NCBI GenBank assembly: GCA_033297205.1
Contig: MU859068.1
Span: 1-64,000, forward strand
Reading direction: 5' to 3'
Origin: Pseudoneurospora amorphoporcata
Taxonomy: Eukaryota; Ascomycota; Sordariomycetes; Sordariales; Sordariaceae
DNA length: 64,000 nucleotides
In this document: piece after piece, positions 39,200 through 50,200 of the stretch
Numbering within the stretch: the stretch's first letter is position 1
How the letters are laid out: every line of letters begins with the position of its first letter
The notes under the pieces: generated by a model
What the model saw: only the letters and a program-made list of their open reading frames with translations
Told to the model about the DNA's origin: nothing
Database searches by the model: none
Made by a program: the position numbers and the translations under genes

Positions 39200-39992
39200 T
39201 CAAGAACCATTCCTAGCTTCGTCATCAAGACGAATTCCTAGCTTCGTCATAATCTCGTCGATTACCAGCGAGCGACGCCTAGCTCTGGCAGCGGGACTAT
39301 TGGGATCCATCAATCCAGCGTTTTGAGCGCTGCCAATGAACATCATAGTCTCTATAGATGAACCCGTAGGGCTGGAACCGGCGACTGAGGCCGCAGGACT
39401 TGGAGAGGCGCTCTCGGCAAGATATTCCGGTTTAAACACGCTAAGCTGGCCAGCCAGGTTGATTATATCCTCGATGCTCGTCTGTTCGGGTCGCTCAAGG
39501 CCTCTTTCTTCCTGCAGCTCAGCAAGTTGTTTGTGTAGAGTCGCTCGCTCTACCGGGTGTGATTCACTTTTGATGAATTCCTCCTTGCACACTCCTGCTT
39601 CCACTATTATCTTTGTGAGCGACATGAATGCAGGTAAATAAATAAACAAAAATCAGATGACGCTTACCTGCAAGGTAGCAGTTGGTATAAAGCTTGCTGA
39701 GGATGTTCAGCAGCCTCAAGTACTCTTTTTTGTTGAACGATTCGGGATTCTCTTCAAGTTCTAGGATCCTCTTTCCGTAGCCTTCCGCGTTGAGCCAGTC
39801 ATTGTACGTGGTGGCCGCAAGCTTAAGCTCTTTAGGTGCTTCAAAACAGGTGTCTCGTACGCTACCGAAGAAGTCTCTGAGGTATATGATGAAGTGAGTC
39901 GCCGGCCGCACCGGTTGGTCGCTCGAAACGGAACTCGTTTCCTCGGTGCGCTCGGAGATTTTCGAAAGCTGGCGGCTATGAGAGTGAGACAT
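39200..39992 (-). CDS. unknown protein, member C of a local family
   Basis: Model: exons 39992-39668 and 39594-39200, 239 aa. The intron is 73 nt (GTAAGC donor, GGAAGCAG acceptor), phase 1, giving NCYL-AGVCKEEFIKSES. Residues about 1-30 are Ser-rich. Residues 32-108 are helical (FIIYLRDFFGSVRDTCF, a conserved Trp in YNDWLNAEGYG, LELEENPES, EYLRLLNILSKLYTNCYL). The second exon begins with a charged helix (ERATLHKQLAELQEERG) and continues with a Ser/Ala-rich linker and a basic tail. No signal peptide or catalytic motif. Its length, helix order and intron position match the 237-aa gene, which argues for common descent though sequence identity is low. Confidence 0.72.
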
Positions 39993-41652
39993 TGTGGAGT
40001 GTCGTTCGGTTATTCCTCGAAACGAAAAAAAGAGCAACTGGCAAGATGGTTGGTGAGGTAACTTGAACTCTCGTTGATGATGAAAATGAGTACTGCAAAC
40101 CAGTTCCTACTGCTGGCATGCTGATCCAGGCCCTTTAATACTCGAGTGAAGCCAGCGTTGTTGCTATCGCAGACAATATTCCCAGACCAACGACCCATAG
40201 ATACACAGGCGCGCAGCCGAGCTTCAAAGGAAACGAAGCATGTTGGACCTGAAGAAGCGCGTCACAAGAGACTTTGAGTGATGTGGAAGCGACCGCGACG
40301 GTCTGACGTCACTGACCTTCCCAACACCAACTTGGACGAACTTCAAGGAGAACATTGAGCTCGCAGAGCCAACATTGCTTCTTGACAAAGGAATAGGTGA
40401 TAAAGATACAGGACCGGGAATTCTCACATATGTCATTGTTAGTTTCATTGTTGGGGGAAGACATCGCATGGAAATCATGGTGAACAGATGCAGCTTCTGA
40501 CCGGACGAACAGCAAGGGCAACTGTAACCAGCAGAGATCACCCTCCAACTTTAGGCCGCCGTAGAAGCATACGGCACAGAGATCATCCCTGATACAGAAA
40601 ACAAACGAACCCGGCATTTCGCTCAAGGTCAAAGAAGAAGAAGAAGGAACCAACTCAGCATCAGAGCACATGTTTACATCTGATCGTGCTGTCCTGACAG
40701 TCTTTGTCGAGTGCTTTCAGTTACCAGTGGGGCCATCACGAGGGATTTGCAATCGGAAACGTACAACCATCTTCCGACCATGTTCAAGAAACCGGGTGAA
40801 AAAAGCGACAAAGACCGAAACCAAGAAGCACGCCGAGGTGAACATTTAACTGCAATGAGATCGAGACCGGTCTCCCAAAAGCAGCGATCCATCCAGCTTT
40901 GCGCGGTGATCCCTACCCTGGCAACGACCAACACCAACCACCACCACCAACGACAACATCAGCAGCGATAATACCAACACCAAAATCTGAGCTCCGTCGT
41001 CAAAGAAGAAGAAGCAACGAGTAGGAACTGTGCCGTGAACGCCGTGCGCTTGATTGACACTGTTTGGGGGCCATTATCACCAAGGCACAGCTGTCAGTCA
41101 AGCCATGGCCAACACTTATTTCACGATGTCTACCTTATTTTGGGGCGGTTACTACTGCAAGAGGAGATGTTGCGCCCTGGACAATGACAGCTTCAAGAAC
41201 AAAAAAAAACAAAGCAAACACCCACACCAACATTTCAATACAACCCAAACTCTCAATTCCCCAACTTGGGTTGCATCAAAAGGAGAGATTGGTAAAATGC
41301 GCAGATGACTCGGTGCGCTTGACACTATTATGGCGCACGAGTTGTCGCCCACGGATCCTAAGCGCGCTCAGCCAAAACGACGGTGAAGTTGGAACGGGGA
41401 CACTTGTCGATGAGAGCCTCAAAACTAAAAAAAAGAAAAAAAAAAAAAAAAAAAAAAAAAAAGGGGAAAAAATGCAAAAGGGTGGTGCAATATATTAAGT
41501 CTAGAAATTAAGTACTTGTCCTTTGATCTATTCTCAGATCTCTCCTCAAATCTCTCCATCCAACAAGCGACTCCCTCAGGTTCATCCTTCCACTTCTCCT
41601 AACCTCCTCCTTTTCTCCCATCTTCCTAAACCATGCCCATCATCCCAACCCC
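39993..41652. other. intergenic, no supported gene
   Basis: Contains the upstream flank of the 239-aa gene and the 3' flank of the LysM gene. Frames at minus 40309-40671 and plus 40711-40971 have no recognisable features. Confidence 0.5.
41427..41462. repeat. poly(A) tract
   Basis: An A run of about 36 with a single G interruption near its start. Confidence 0.95.
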
Positions 41653-43175
41653 TTAAACACCAGTGCAAACATAATATCCCAACCACAAGTTACTGCAGGT
41701 CTCATCAACCCCGGTATTGTACTGCCTGAACTGCTCAAACGTGATGCCGGCGCCCGAGTAGATGCTCCAGCAGCTGTCGCCACTCTTGATCTGGTAGTAC
41801 TTCTTGCAGTTGCTCACGACGCCGGGCATCAGAGGGGTGGGAGTGACGTGGACGCAGACGTAGTAATCGAGCCAGAGGTTGGAGCATTCTGTTGTGGAGA
41901 GGTGGGTGGGTTAGTTGAGAGACAGATGTCAAGGGGGAAATAAAGGGAAGGAGAAAAGAAGAAGGGGAAAGGAAGGGGGGGGGGGGGGAACGTACGAGCG
42001 TTGACATAGCTGTTGTAGCTCATGAACATATCGGTGGTGATTCCGTACTTGGTAGCAATGGTGCCGCACTGGTCACCGGAGGCTACCTTGTGATAACCGT
42101 CACAGTCGGCGACGATGCCGGGCATCTGAGGGGAGTTGGTCGCGGCGGGAGCAGCGGTGGTGGTAGAGGTAGCCTTGGTGGTAGTTGTCGGCTTCTGGGT
42201 GACGGCGCCGGGGACGTGGACGCAAACGTAGTAGTCGAGCCAGAGGTTGGAGCACTCTGTTGAAGAGTGTCAGTAAACAAACAGGTCACCTCTTAGGCTG
42301 TACAAGGGGCTAGAGACGTACCAGCATTGATCTCGGTATTCCAGGTCTTGAACTGAGTAGTGGTGATGCTGTTCTTGGAGGCAATGGTATCGCAAGAATC
42401 TCCGGAGGCTACCTTGTAGAAGCCATCGCAGTCGGCGGCAAGACCGGGCATCTGAGGGGAGTTGGTCGCGGCGGGAGCAGCGGTGGTGGAGGTAACCATG
42501 GTAGTAGTTGTCGGCTTCTGGGTGACGGCGCCGGGGACGTGGACGCAGACGTAGTAGTCGAGCCAGAGGTTAGTGCAATCTGTTTAGGACTATTAGTTCA
42601 TAAACGGGTTATTTCTTGGGGCTGTATGACGTACCAGCGTTGATCTCGGTGTTCCAGGTCTTGAACTGAGTAGTGGTGATGCTGTTCTTGGAGGCAATGG
42701 TGTCGCAAGAATCTCCAGAGACTACCTTGTAGAAGCCATCGCAGTCGGCGGCAAGACCGGGCATAGCCGGGGAGTTGCTAGGGGCGGGGGCAGCAGTAGT
42801 CGAAGAAGAAGAAGTGGTAGAAACCTTGGTGCTGCTGCTGCTGGTGGTGGTGGTGGTGGTGGTCGTCGTCGTCGTCGTCTTGAGCGTAGTGCTCGTGGTC
42901 GAGGATGTGGATGAAGACGGAGTAGGATCAGCAGTGACGGTGCCGATGACGCAGTAGAGCTTGCTGTCATCGAGGTTGGGGCAGGTGATGCCTGGGTTCA
43001 ACTTCTTGAGCTCATCGACGGACTGTCCCCAGCTGGCGGCGAAGCTCTCGCAGGTCGCGCCGCGGTCAGGAGCCGTCTCATAGGCACAGTCAACAGCACG
43101 GCGGGAGACAGCCCGGGCAGAGACCATGGCGGGCATGAGCCCGGCGGCAAGAACTTGAAGGCGTGTCAGCTGCAT
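41653..43175 (-). CDS. secreted multi-LysM chitin-binding protein (five LysM)
   Basis: Model of four exons: 43175-42635, 42579-42322, 42256-41996, 41888-41653; 431 aa. A signal peptide (about 1-20) is followed by a first LysM-like domain (CAYETAPDRGATCESFA ... CVIGTV), a Ser/Thr-rich linker, and then four LysM domains of the form DC-GF/YYKV-SGDSC-TIA ... NLWLDYYVCVHV. Three introns (55, 65, 107 nt) all interrupt the LysM domain at the same place (INA|G, phase 1), so whole exons are interchangeable units; exons 2 and 3 are very similar. LysM domains bind chitin oligomers, and such secreted proteins protect hyphae from chitinases or mask chitin. There are no other catalytic domains. It lies in a cluster with a LysM chitinase. 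Confidence 0.9.
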
Positions 43176-43274
43176 CCTGTTGGTGTTGTTATTGGGGACT
43201 GGAGAAGAAGAGAGTCAAAGGCCAGTGTCCTGAAGCAAAAGAAACACTCACCAAGATGAAGCCCGACCGGCCAT

Positions 43275-43280
43275 CTTATA
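43275..43280 (-). promoter_or_regulatory. TATA-like box of LysM gene
   Basis: TATAAG on the minus strand, 100 bp before the ATG at 43175. Confidence 0.5.
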
Positions 43281-43683
43281 CATGGCTTGGAGAAGCACTT
43301 TGACCGGGATGGCTCGACTACGCTCTTGTTGATGCCTCCAAGTCCCCAGGCGATGTGAACATCAGGTTGCCGGAGAGATGACCATCCCCGTCAGTGAATG
43401 GGCGAGCCAAGATGCTCCAAAGCAATGGTTTTGATTGCGACGTTGAGTGGGAACCGCAGTTTGTAGAGAATGTCGGTGCACGATGGCCTCTTGGGGAAGT
43501 CAGCCGGAACCTAGTTCTAGTGAATGGAGACGGCATCACGTCGGTGATTTGGTGACCGCGGGGGTGGACTCTGGCGTGCGACGTGACTCGATATAACGGT
43601 CAAAATCGGGGTAACCGTGTAGATTGGTCATTTGCAGGTCTAACCTTACTGTGTAGCAGGGAGCACAACGGCGGAGCAACTTA

Positions 43684-44076
43684 GCGCGCGTTTGGTTCAA
43701 CCAACACATTTTCAATCTGTTTTTAACAGGGGTAGAGGAGGGTACAAAGCGCCGTCTGCAGCCTGTAGATGGCGCTTTGTACCCCCTGTCAACCAACAAA
43801 ACGCTCTATCTTCATAGTCCAACCCGTTAAGATAGAAACCAACAGAATGAACTATCACCATACCGGATTAAGAAGTTGATAAGGCCTCATGCAAGCATAT
43901 GCAAGCCACGTACAGGGGAGGTACGGCCAAGAGCCTGGTGCAGGAAGCCTACAGGGGGGTTACAGGGGGTAAAGGAGGTCCGACGCCGGATCTATCTTAA
44001 GATTTGCAATGTGTTGGCTGACAGGGATAATTTCCCCATACAAACTTTTGTTTTGTTGGTTGAACCAAACACGACC
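43684..44076. mobile_element. 393-bp PIF/Harbinger-like MITE (TTA target site)
   Basis: The ends share the inverted sequence GTTTGGTTCAACCAACA, starting a few bases inside each end, and are flanked by TTA on both sides (43681-43683, 44077-44079). No coding capacity. Inside, GGGTACAAAGCGCC and its exact complement form a 14-bp stem with a 17-nt loop around 43737-43783. A second internal GTTGGTTGACAGG-like stretch suggests one element nested in another. A three-base TTA/TAA duplication is typical of Harbinger/Tourist-type elements. Confidence 0.75.
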
Positions 44077-44460
44077 TTAATCACGGACGGATACCCGCAA
44101 CGAGTATCCCAGCTGGCATGTCAATCCTCCACGCCAGGCATGCAGCCTTGGCAGGCACAGTGGATCGTCTCCGCTCCAACCTGGCCTGTGCTCAGTTCCA
44201 CCCATGCAAGGCTGCCGCTGCGGCCGCTCCTTACCTCTACCCATTCTCGCCAAGCCGGCTAAGGCGGCCCTTAGTGCTTGTGGTCGTCTAGTTCACTTGC
44301 CAAGACTTATACTGGCACGCACTCCCTCTCTTTGATGCCATTGGCGCTTTGCCTGTTACCAGACTGGACCGTCTCCTCGCCTTTTCCTCCATCTCATTAT
44401 GTTTCTTCTCTTGAGCAGCCTCTCCGACGCATTTGTCATTCTCTGCACGACATTCACAAC

Positions 44461-44482
44461 ACCACCACCACCACCACCACTT
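44461..44482. repeat. (CAC)n repeat in leader
   Basis: Seven CAC units about 40 bp before the start of the secreted DUF7136-like gene. Confidence 0.9.
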
Positions 44483-44520
44483 CCCAACTTCTACTCTACC
44501 TTACTCCAGCTGCCGCAAAC

Positions 44521-45345
44521 ATGCACATCCCATCCCGCGCAACTTGGTCCCTCGTGCTCTCCTTGATCAGTCTTGGGACCGTTGCCAACGCTGCCGATTC
44601 CGGCACCCTCGAGGTCGACCTTCTTTTCCCGCGCAACGAGACATATGCGCCCACCGAATGGATTCCATTCGTGTTTGCCTTCCAAAACGCCAAGCTCGCA
44701 AAGTATCTCGCTCCCACAATCAGCTACGAGGGATGGAACATATCCGCAGGAGCCAACTACTCCCAAGGACCCGGCTTTTCTTATAGCCACAACAACCTGC
44801 AATGGGCAAACTGGTCCAGCCAGGACCCGTACTTTGTCCACCACTTCCACGCGGACCTCCCCGAGGGAATCTGGCGACTCGACTGGGAATTTTGGTATTT
44901 TCCCTGCAACGAGGACTGGACGGACCTCACGAGTGTTGGCGACCCCATCCTTCGCAACAGAACATTACACAGCATCACCTTCACCATCAAAGAGGGCGGG
45001 CAGGCGGTAGATCTCGTTGCTGCCACGGCCGACGACAAGACATGTCCCAAGGAGAACGCCGCTGCGATCAAGGTTACCGGCAAAACTCGGGGTGTTCCCC
45101 CCAGTGAAAAAATGCCAGATGACACGTGCGTTGTGGTGGCATCTCCTCAGCCGACTCCCACCCCTTGCCAGGTCAAGGTGGACTCGGTCGTTGCCGCCAG
45201 CATGACGGCTTCGTTGAGGGCCCAATTGTGCAATTCCGTAAACCCTCCGGACGACTGCCCCAAGGACAACGCCGCTCAGAGGTTGGCTGTTGCAGGTGTG
45301 GCCTGTTTAGCAGCTGCAGTGGGAATGTTTGGATTTTTGGCTTGA
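44521..45345 (+). CDS. DUF7136-like secreted protein with GPI-type C-terminus
   Basis: A single exon, 274 aa. The open frame extends upstream to 44278, but the ATG at 44521 gives a clear signal peptide (MHIPSRATWSLVLSLISLGTVANA) and the upstream part reads like leader sequence. The mature N-terminus, SGTLEVDLLFPRNETYAPTEWIPFVFAFQN, is characteristic of a fungal secreted family described as DUF7136. Several N-glycosylation sequons (NETY, NIS, NYS, NWS, NRT) and six or more cysteines are present. The end, AVAGVACLAAAVGMFGFLA, fits a GPI-anchor signal. The function of the family is unknown. It lies between the LysM gene and the chitinase, pointing the same way as the chitinase. Confidence 0.85.
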   Translation: MHIPSRATWSLVLSLISLGTVANAADSGTLEVDLLFPRNETYAPTEWIPFVFAFQNAKLAKYLAPTISYEGWNISAGANYSQGPGFSYSHNNLQWANWSSQDPYFVHHFHADLPEGIWRLDWEFWYFPCNEDWTDLTSVGDPILRNRTLHSITFTIKEGGQAVDLVAATADDKTCPKENAAAIKVTGKTRGVPPSEKMPDDTCVVVASPQPTPTPCQVKVDSVVAASMTASLRAQLCNSVNPPDDCPKDNAAQRLAVAGVACLAAAVGMFGFLA

Positions 45346-46147
45346 AGATGATGGGATCCTGGTAATTGTGCTTGTTATGCAATATGCAATGTAATGCAGC
45401 TACTAGATAGATAGATATGTAAACAAGATGACAAAAGGAGCATTTTTTCAACCAACTCCCAAACGTTAGCCCTTACCCTGCGAACCTTGAGCACGCCCTC
45501 GGGGGAAAATCGGACATTGCCATGTGGATTCTCCATGTTTTTCTTTGCCTAACCCACGAAAAGAAAAGTATCAGGTCGCTTAAGCAAGTCTGCGGACTTT
45601 CTTTGAGTCGACGGAATCGTACGATGCCACCTACCTGCCACGGACTAGTAGCAAGACCCCTATGCAATGGAAATGAAATCGAACGGGGCCAACCGGCAGT
45701 ATCGGCATCTGAGACCCCCAAGGTCGGCCAAGACCAATATAATCGACTTGGTTTGCCGAGTTTCCGGAGTTGAAGGAAGCCGGCCCTTGCAGAATGTTAG
45801 CACTAGTGTAGTATGTAACAGCAAGGCTACGTGCGACCTTCCCATTACAGTAGGCGCAAAACTCCACTTGGCCTGCATGCGGCTGCGAGGCGTAGCGGGC
45901 CGTAACGCTAAGTGGAGAGCAAACGGCTGTGGAAGTGTGGATCGGCTGAGAGAAGACTTGATTGGGGGTAAAGTCACGCGAGGCTGCTCCTAGTTAGTGG
46001 ATCGTGCACAAGGCTAGAGCACAAGTTGTGGGTTTCGTCACACATCTCGGACTCGGCATGGACAATATGGCAACCCCGAAGCAGCCCTATCACACCGCCA
46101 GCGTGGTACATACCCAATAGGCTGATTGTTCCCACGTGCTCGACGTA
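45346..46147. other. intergenic, no supported gene
   Basis: Contains the 3' flank of the DUF7136-like gene. The overlapping frames at 45522-45993 lack motifs. Confidence 0.5.
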
Positions 46148-46405
46148 CAATCTAATACTGGTTTGTTTGTTAGCTCGAGACCTCGAATCAACTTCCTTAG
46201 GCGTTTTAACACCTTGACGTTTCGTTTCGTTCAATAATCAAGGCGTATCTTACCTTGCATATACTGTTTTGGAGAGTTTGATATACGATATTGATTTTCA
46301 TTAGAGCCCTTTTGAACCGTACAGAGCCATTTGTGTCTATAAGAGAGGAGATCTTGTCTAGTAGACTAGGCGTACCGAGCTAACAAACAAACCAGTATTA
46401 GATTG
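46148..46405. mobile_element. 258-bp MITE, copy 1 (uninterrupted), TA-flanked
   Basis: Perfect terminal inverted repeats of about 28-30 bp start CAATCTAATACTGGTTTG on each strand, flanked by TA (46146-46147, 46406-46407). No coding capacity. A second, diverged copy lies at 52429-53943. TA duplication suggests a Tc1/mariner-type origin. Confidence 0.85.
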
Positions 46406-46407
46406 TA

Positions 46408-46749
46408 ATGGCCGAAGCATCTTCTCCCAATAAACGACGACATGGCGCCACGATGCTCGTCGATTCCCCACGTTCATCACGTCCAACCCACCATGTCATC
46501 ATGAGATGTCCATCTGCAGGCTCCCTTGACCGCTTTGACCACTCCTCCCCAGCTCCTCCAGCAACGAGCGAGATTAAGGTGCGGCATATGGACCCTCGGA
46601 GGAAGGCACACGGTTGCATTCTTGTGATTCCGCCACTTCCAGGTACCCAGCCCTACAGGATTGACATCCCCTACACTCCGGTTCTGTGGACGCTCTTCCC
46701 ACGACGAACGAACCCCTTGGCGCGCAGAGTTTTCACACACGCTCGGTGA
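46408..46749 (+). CDS. doubtful 113-aa reading frame next to MITE
   Basis: A frame of 113 codons beginning immediately after the MITE terminus (MAEASSPNKRRHGATMLVD). It has no domain, signal peptide or obvious homologue. It is listed only because its start is placed by the MITE insertion; it is more likely non-coding. Confidence 0.15.
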   Translation: MAEASSPNKRRHGATMLVDSPRSSRPTHHVIMRCPSAGSLDRFDHSSPAPPATSEIKVRHMDPRRKAHGCILVIPPLPGTQPYRIDIPYTPVLWTLFPRRTNPLARRVFTHAR

Positions 46750-47124
46750 CTCCAGTTCAATTTCCGCTCATGATACCGTCCGGAAATCCCTCTGTATAGT
46801 TTGCTACCGATCAGCAGAAAGGTTGCCGTATCCTTCGAATCCTACGGGACACAGTTGCCTCTGTTAACCTCAGCCTCGGGACCTGGACTTTACCATGTTA
46901 CATCCAAGTGGATGGGGGCAGGCGGGTGTGGAACTGACATTCAAGAGACCCCTTCGAGGCGATAACTCGCAAACATGGACAGAAATGCTGGATATAAAGA
47001 CGGCTCCTTCGCTGCCTTATTGCTTACGATTCCAAGGATCCATCAGTTCCATCTACTCTTCTGGCCATCCCATCCTGTACTGGATTGGACTGTCGTCAAG
47101 AGGTAAGTGCTCACCAAAACCTAA

Positions 47125-47242
47125 GGGCGTGTTCGTTCAGGCAGTAGCACAGTGACAGAAGCCTTTTTTTGGTGGTCAAAACGCCTTGGGTTAGGGATAG
47201 AAGAGCTTCTCTTACTGCACTACTGCCGGAACGAACACGGCC
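47125..47242. mobile_element. 118-bp Tourist-like MITE in chitinase 5' region (TAA target site)
   Basis: Inverted repeats of about 38 bp cover most of the element and begin GGGCGTGTTCGTTC and GGCCGTGTTCGTTC on the two strands. TAA flanks both ends (47122-47124, 47243-47245). The element ends 55 bp before the chitinase start codon, so it lies in the promoter or 5' UTR and could fold into a hairpin in the transcript. Confidence 0.82.
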
Positions 47243-47297
47243 TAAGAGTCCACAGCACAAACTAACAACACTCTAGTATCAATTCCCTTGTGCAACC

Positions 47298-50200
47298 ATG
47301 GTGGCCTCATCATGGTTCACGGCCGGCATGGGGGCTCTTGGCCTCCTGCTCTCTGCCGATGGAGTCACGGCTGCCAGGCAGCCACGCTTCCATTTCCCTT
47401 CTTTAAGCCCAGTCGACCGTGAGGTATGCCCTGAGCGATGCATTGTCTCTGGGCCCAACCCCGGAAACTGGTCTGTCTATCCCGACTTCAAGCCGATGAA
47501 GAAGTGCACCCAGACCATGTTCTACGACTTCAACCTCTATGACCAAGTTGACAATCCCGACACCAACTCCCGCATCGCTGCTTGCACCTCCTTTGGTCCT
47601 GATTTCTCCCTGTTGCCCCCCAACAACTCGGCCGCACGCATTGCTTCGGCTGAACCTGTCAACGTTGACTTCGAGGTTGGATGGCAAGAGGAGGGTTTCG
47701 GCCTGGCTGCTTCCGGCATCCGCTCCCTGCTCCGACAACTCCGTAGATATATCGACAACGGACACGGAGCTACTGATAGGCCCTTCATTATCTATGCTCA
47801 GTCCGGTCAAGCCACTGTCGGTCTCTACATCGGCCAAGGTCTGCAGAACCAAGCCCTCAGCGAGTCTGCCCTGAAAATCTTGCAGTATAACCTCGACACC
47901 CTCAATGTCGAGACAGATAGCCTGGCTATGCAGCTTTGCGGCCCTGGCTACGACAGCACCCATATTTTTGGTGTCATGGTTACTAGCAATGCTACCTTTG
48001 CTCCCATTCAAGACGCTATCAAGACTTGGGCCAACGCCACCTGCTTGTCCTTTGCTGGCTCCAAGACCTTTGCCGGTCAAGCTATGTTTACCACGCCGCT
48101 TTTGCCAACCAACGGCACCGTCGGCTCCAACTCCACCATCCAGGCCACGGGACACGGTCCCAGGCATCACAGGGCTCTCCACGCTCGTGCTGCTCTCAAC
48201 CGTCGTGCCGAGTGCGAGAGTGTGCAGGTGGAATCTGGCGACAGCTGTGCGTCGCTGGCCACAAAGTGTGGCATCTCGGGCTCCGACTTCACCAAGCTCC
48301 ATCCTGACTCCGACTTCTGCGCCAGCCTGAAGCCGAAGCAGCACGTTTGCTGCACCACCGGAGATCTCCCCGATTTCCGTCCCGTCCCCAACTCGGATGG
48401 CTCTTGCTTCACGTACCAGGTCAAGGCCGGCGATAACTGCGCCAACCTTGGTGCCGAGTATGGCCTTACCAATGAGGACATCGAGGGGTTCAACCAGGAC
48501 ACCTGGGGCTGGAACGGCTGCGAGCTCCTGTTCACCGACACCAAAATGTGCTTGAGCGAGGGAAACCCGCCTTTCCCCGCCCCGATCGCCAACGCCGTGT
48601 GCGGTCCGCAAAAGCCGGGCTCCAAGCCGCCGACTGATGGCTCCAACATTGCCGACTTGAACCCTTGCCCGCTCAACGCCTGCTGCAACATCTGGGGCCA
48701 GTGTGGTATTACCAAGGACTTCTGTGTCGATACTAACACCGGCGCTCCGGGAACTGCCAAGCCGGGCACCTACGGCTGCATCTCCAACTGCGGCACGGAC
48801 ATTGTCAAGGGTGACGGGTCCGGCGCCATCAAGGTTGCCTATTTCGAAGGCTTCAACCTGGGCCGAGACTGCCTCTTCCAGGACGCCTCTCAGATCGATA
48901 CATCCCAGTACACTCACATCCACTTTGGCTTTGCGACCCTGACCCCTGACTACGAAGTTGAGGTTGGCGATGTCTTGTCTTCTTACCAGTTCGAGGAATT
49001 CACGCGCATCAGGGGCGCCAAGCGTATCTTGTCGTTTGGTGGCTGGGACTTCTCCACTCTGCCTGCAACTTACTTCATCTTCCGCGAGGGTGTTACCGCC
49101 GCCAACCGTCTCAAGATGGCCACCAATATTGCCAACTTCATTAAGGAGCACGATCTCGACGGTGTTGACATTGACTGGGAGTACCCCGGCGCACCCGATA
49201 TTCCTGACATCCCGCCCGCCAGCCCGGATGATGGGCCCAACTATCTCGCCTTCCTCGTTGTTCTCAAGAACCTGCTGCCTGGCAAGTCGGTCTCGATTGC
49301 CGCTCCCTCCTCCTACTGGTACCTGAAGCAGTACCCTCTCAAGCAAATCGGTGCCGTTGTGGACTATATCGTCTACATGACTTATGACCTCCATGGGCAG
49401 GTAATTAAAATCCTATCCAAGTTGCTATGGAATGAACCGATGCTAACGAGAGTTAACTTTGACTCAGTGGGACGCAAACAACGGCTACTCTCAGGAGGGC
49501 TGTGAAAATGGTAACTGCCTGCGCAGTCAGGTCAATCTGACGGAGACCAAGCAATCGCTGGCCATGATCACCAAGGCCGGCGTTCCCGGAAGGAAGGTCA
49601 TCGTCGGCGTGACCAGCTACGGTCGCTCTTTCGAGATGGCTCAGCCCGGTTGCTGGGGTCCTACCTGCCCCTTCACCGGTACCAGTACGAACTCGAACGC
49701 GAAGAAGGGCGTGTGCACCGGCACTGCTGGGTACCTTGCTGACGCCGAAATCGCTGAGATCATGGCCGGAACCAGCTCGAAGCGCTCGAGCAGAGTCGTC
49801 GTTAGCTTCGTCGACGCAGGCAGCAACAGTGACATTCTTGTGTACGATGGAAACCAGTATGTCGCCTACATGAGCGTTCAAACCAAGAACACCCGCATGG
49901 CGCTCTACGCGGCCTGGGGAATGGGTGGCACCACGGACTGGGCCAGTGATTTGCAAAACTACAACCCCGCTCCGTTTCCTTCCGCAAACTGGACCAGTCT
50001 CATAAAAGATGTCCGCTCCGGCAAGGACCCCAAGGGTGATGATGGCGTTCGTGAAGGGATCTGGACCCAGTGGACATGCAATAACGACTATACTAGACAC
50101 TGGGACGAGTACACTTCAGAGGAAATCTGGAAGGCGCTTGATGCGGATACTGCGTGGGACGATGCTGTTAGGGAATGGAAAGATCACTATCGTCAAAGAC

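Noticed and set aside
44278..44520. Upstream extension of the DUF7136-like gene
   Set aside because: The frame is open, but it lacks conserved features and would hide the signal peptide that starts at 44521.
47403..49394. 663-codon antisense open frame opposite the chitinase
   Set aside because: It mirrors the strongly biased codon use of the chitinase exon (few TTA/CTA/TCA codons), has no domain or signal, and lies entirely within a well-supported gene.
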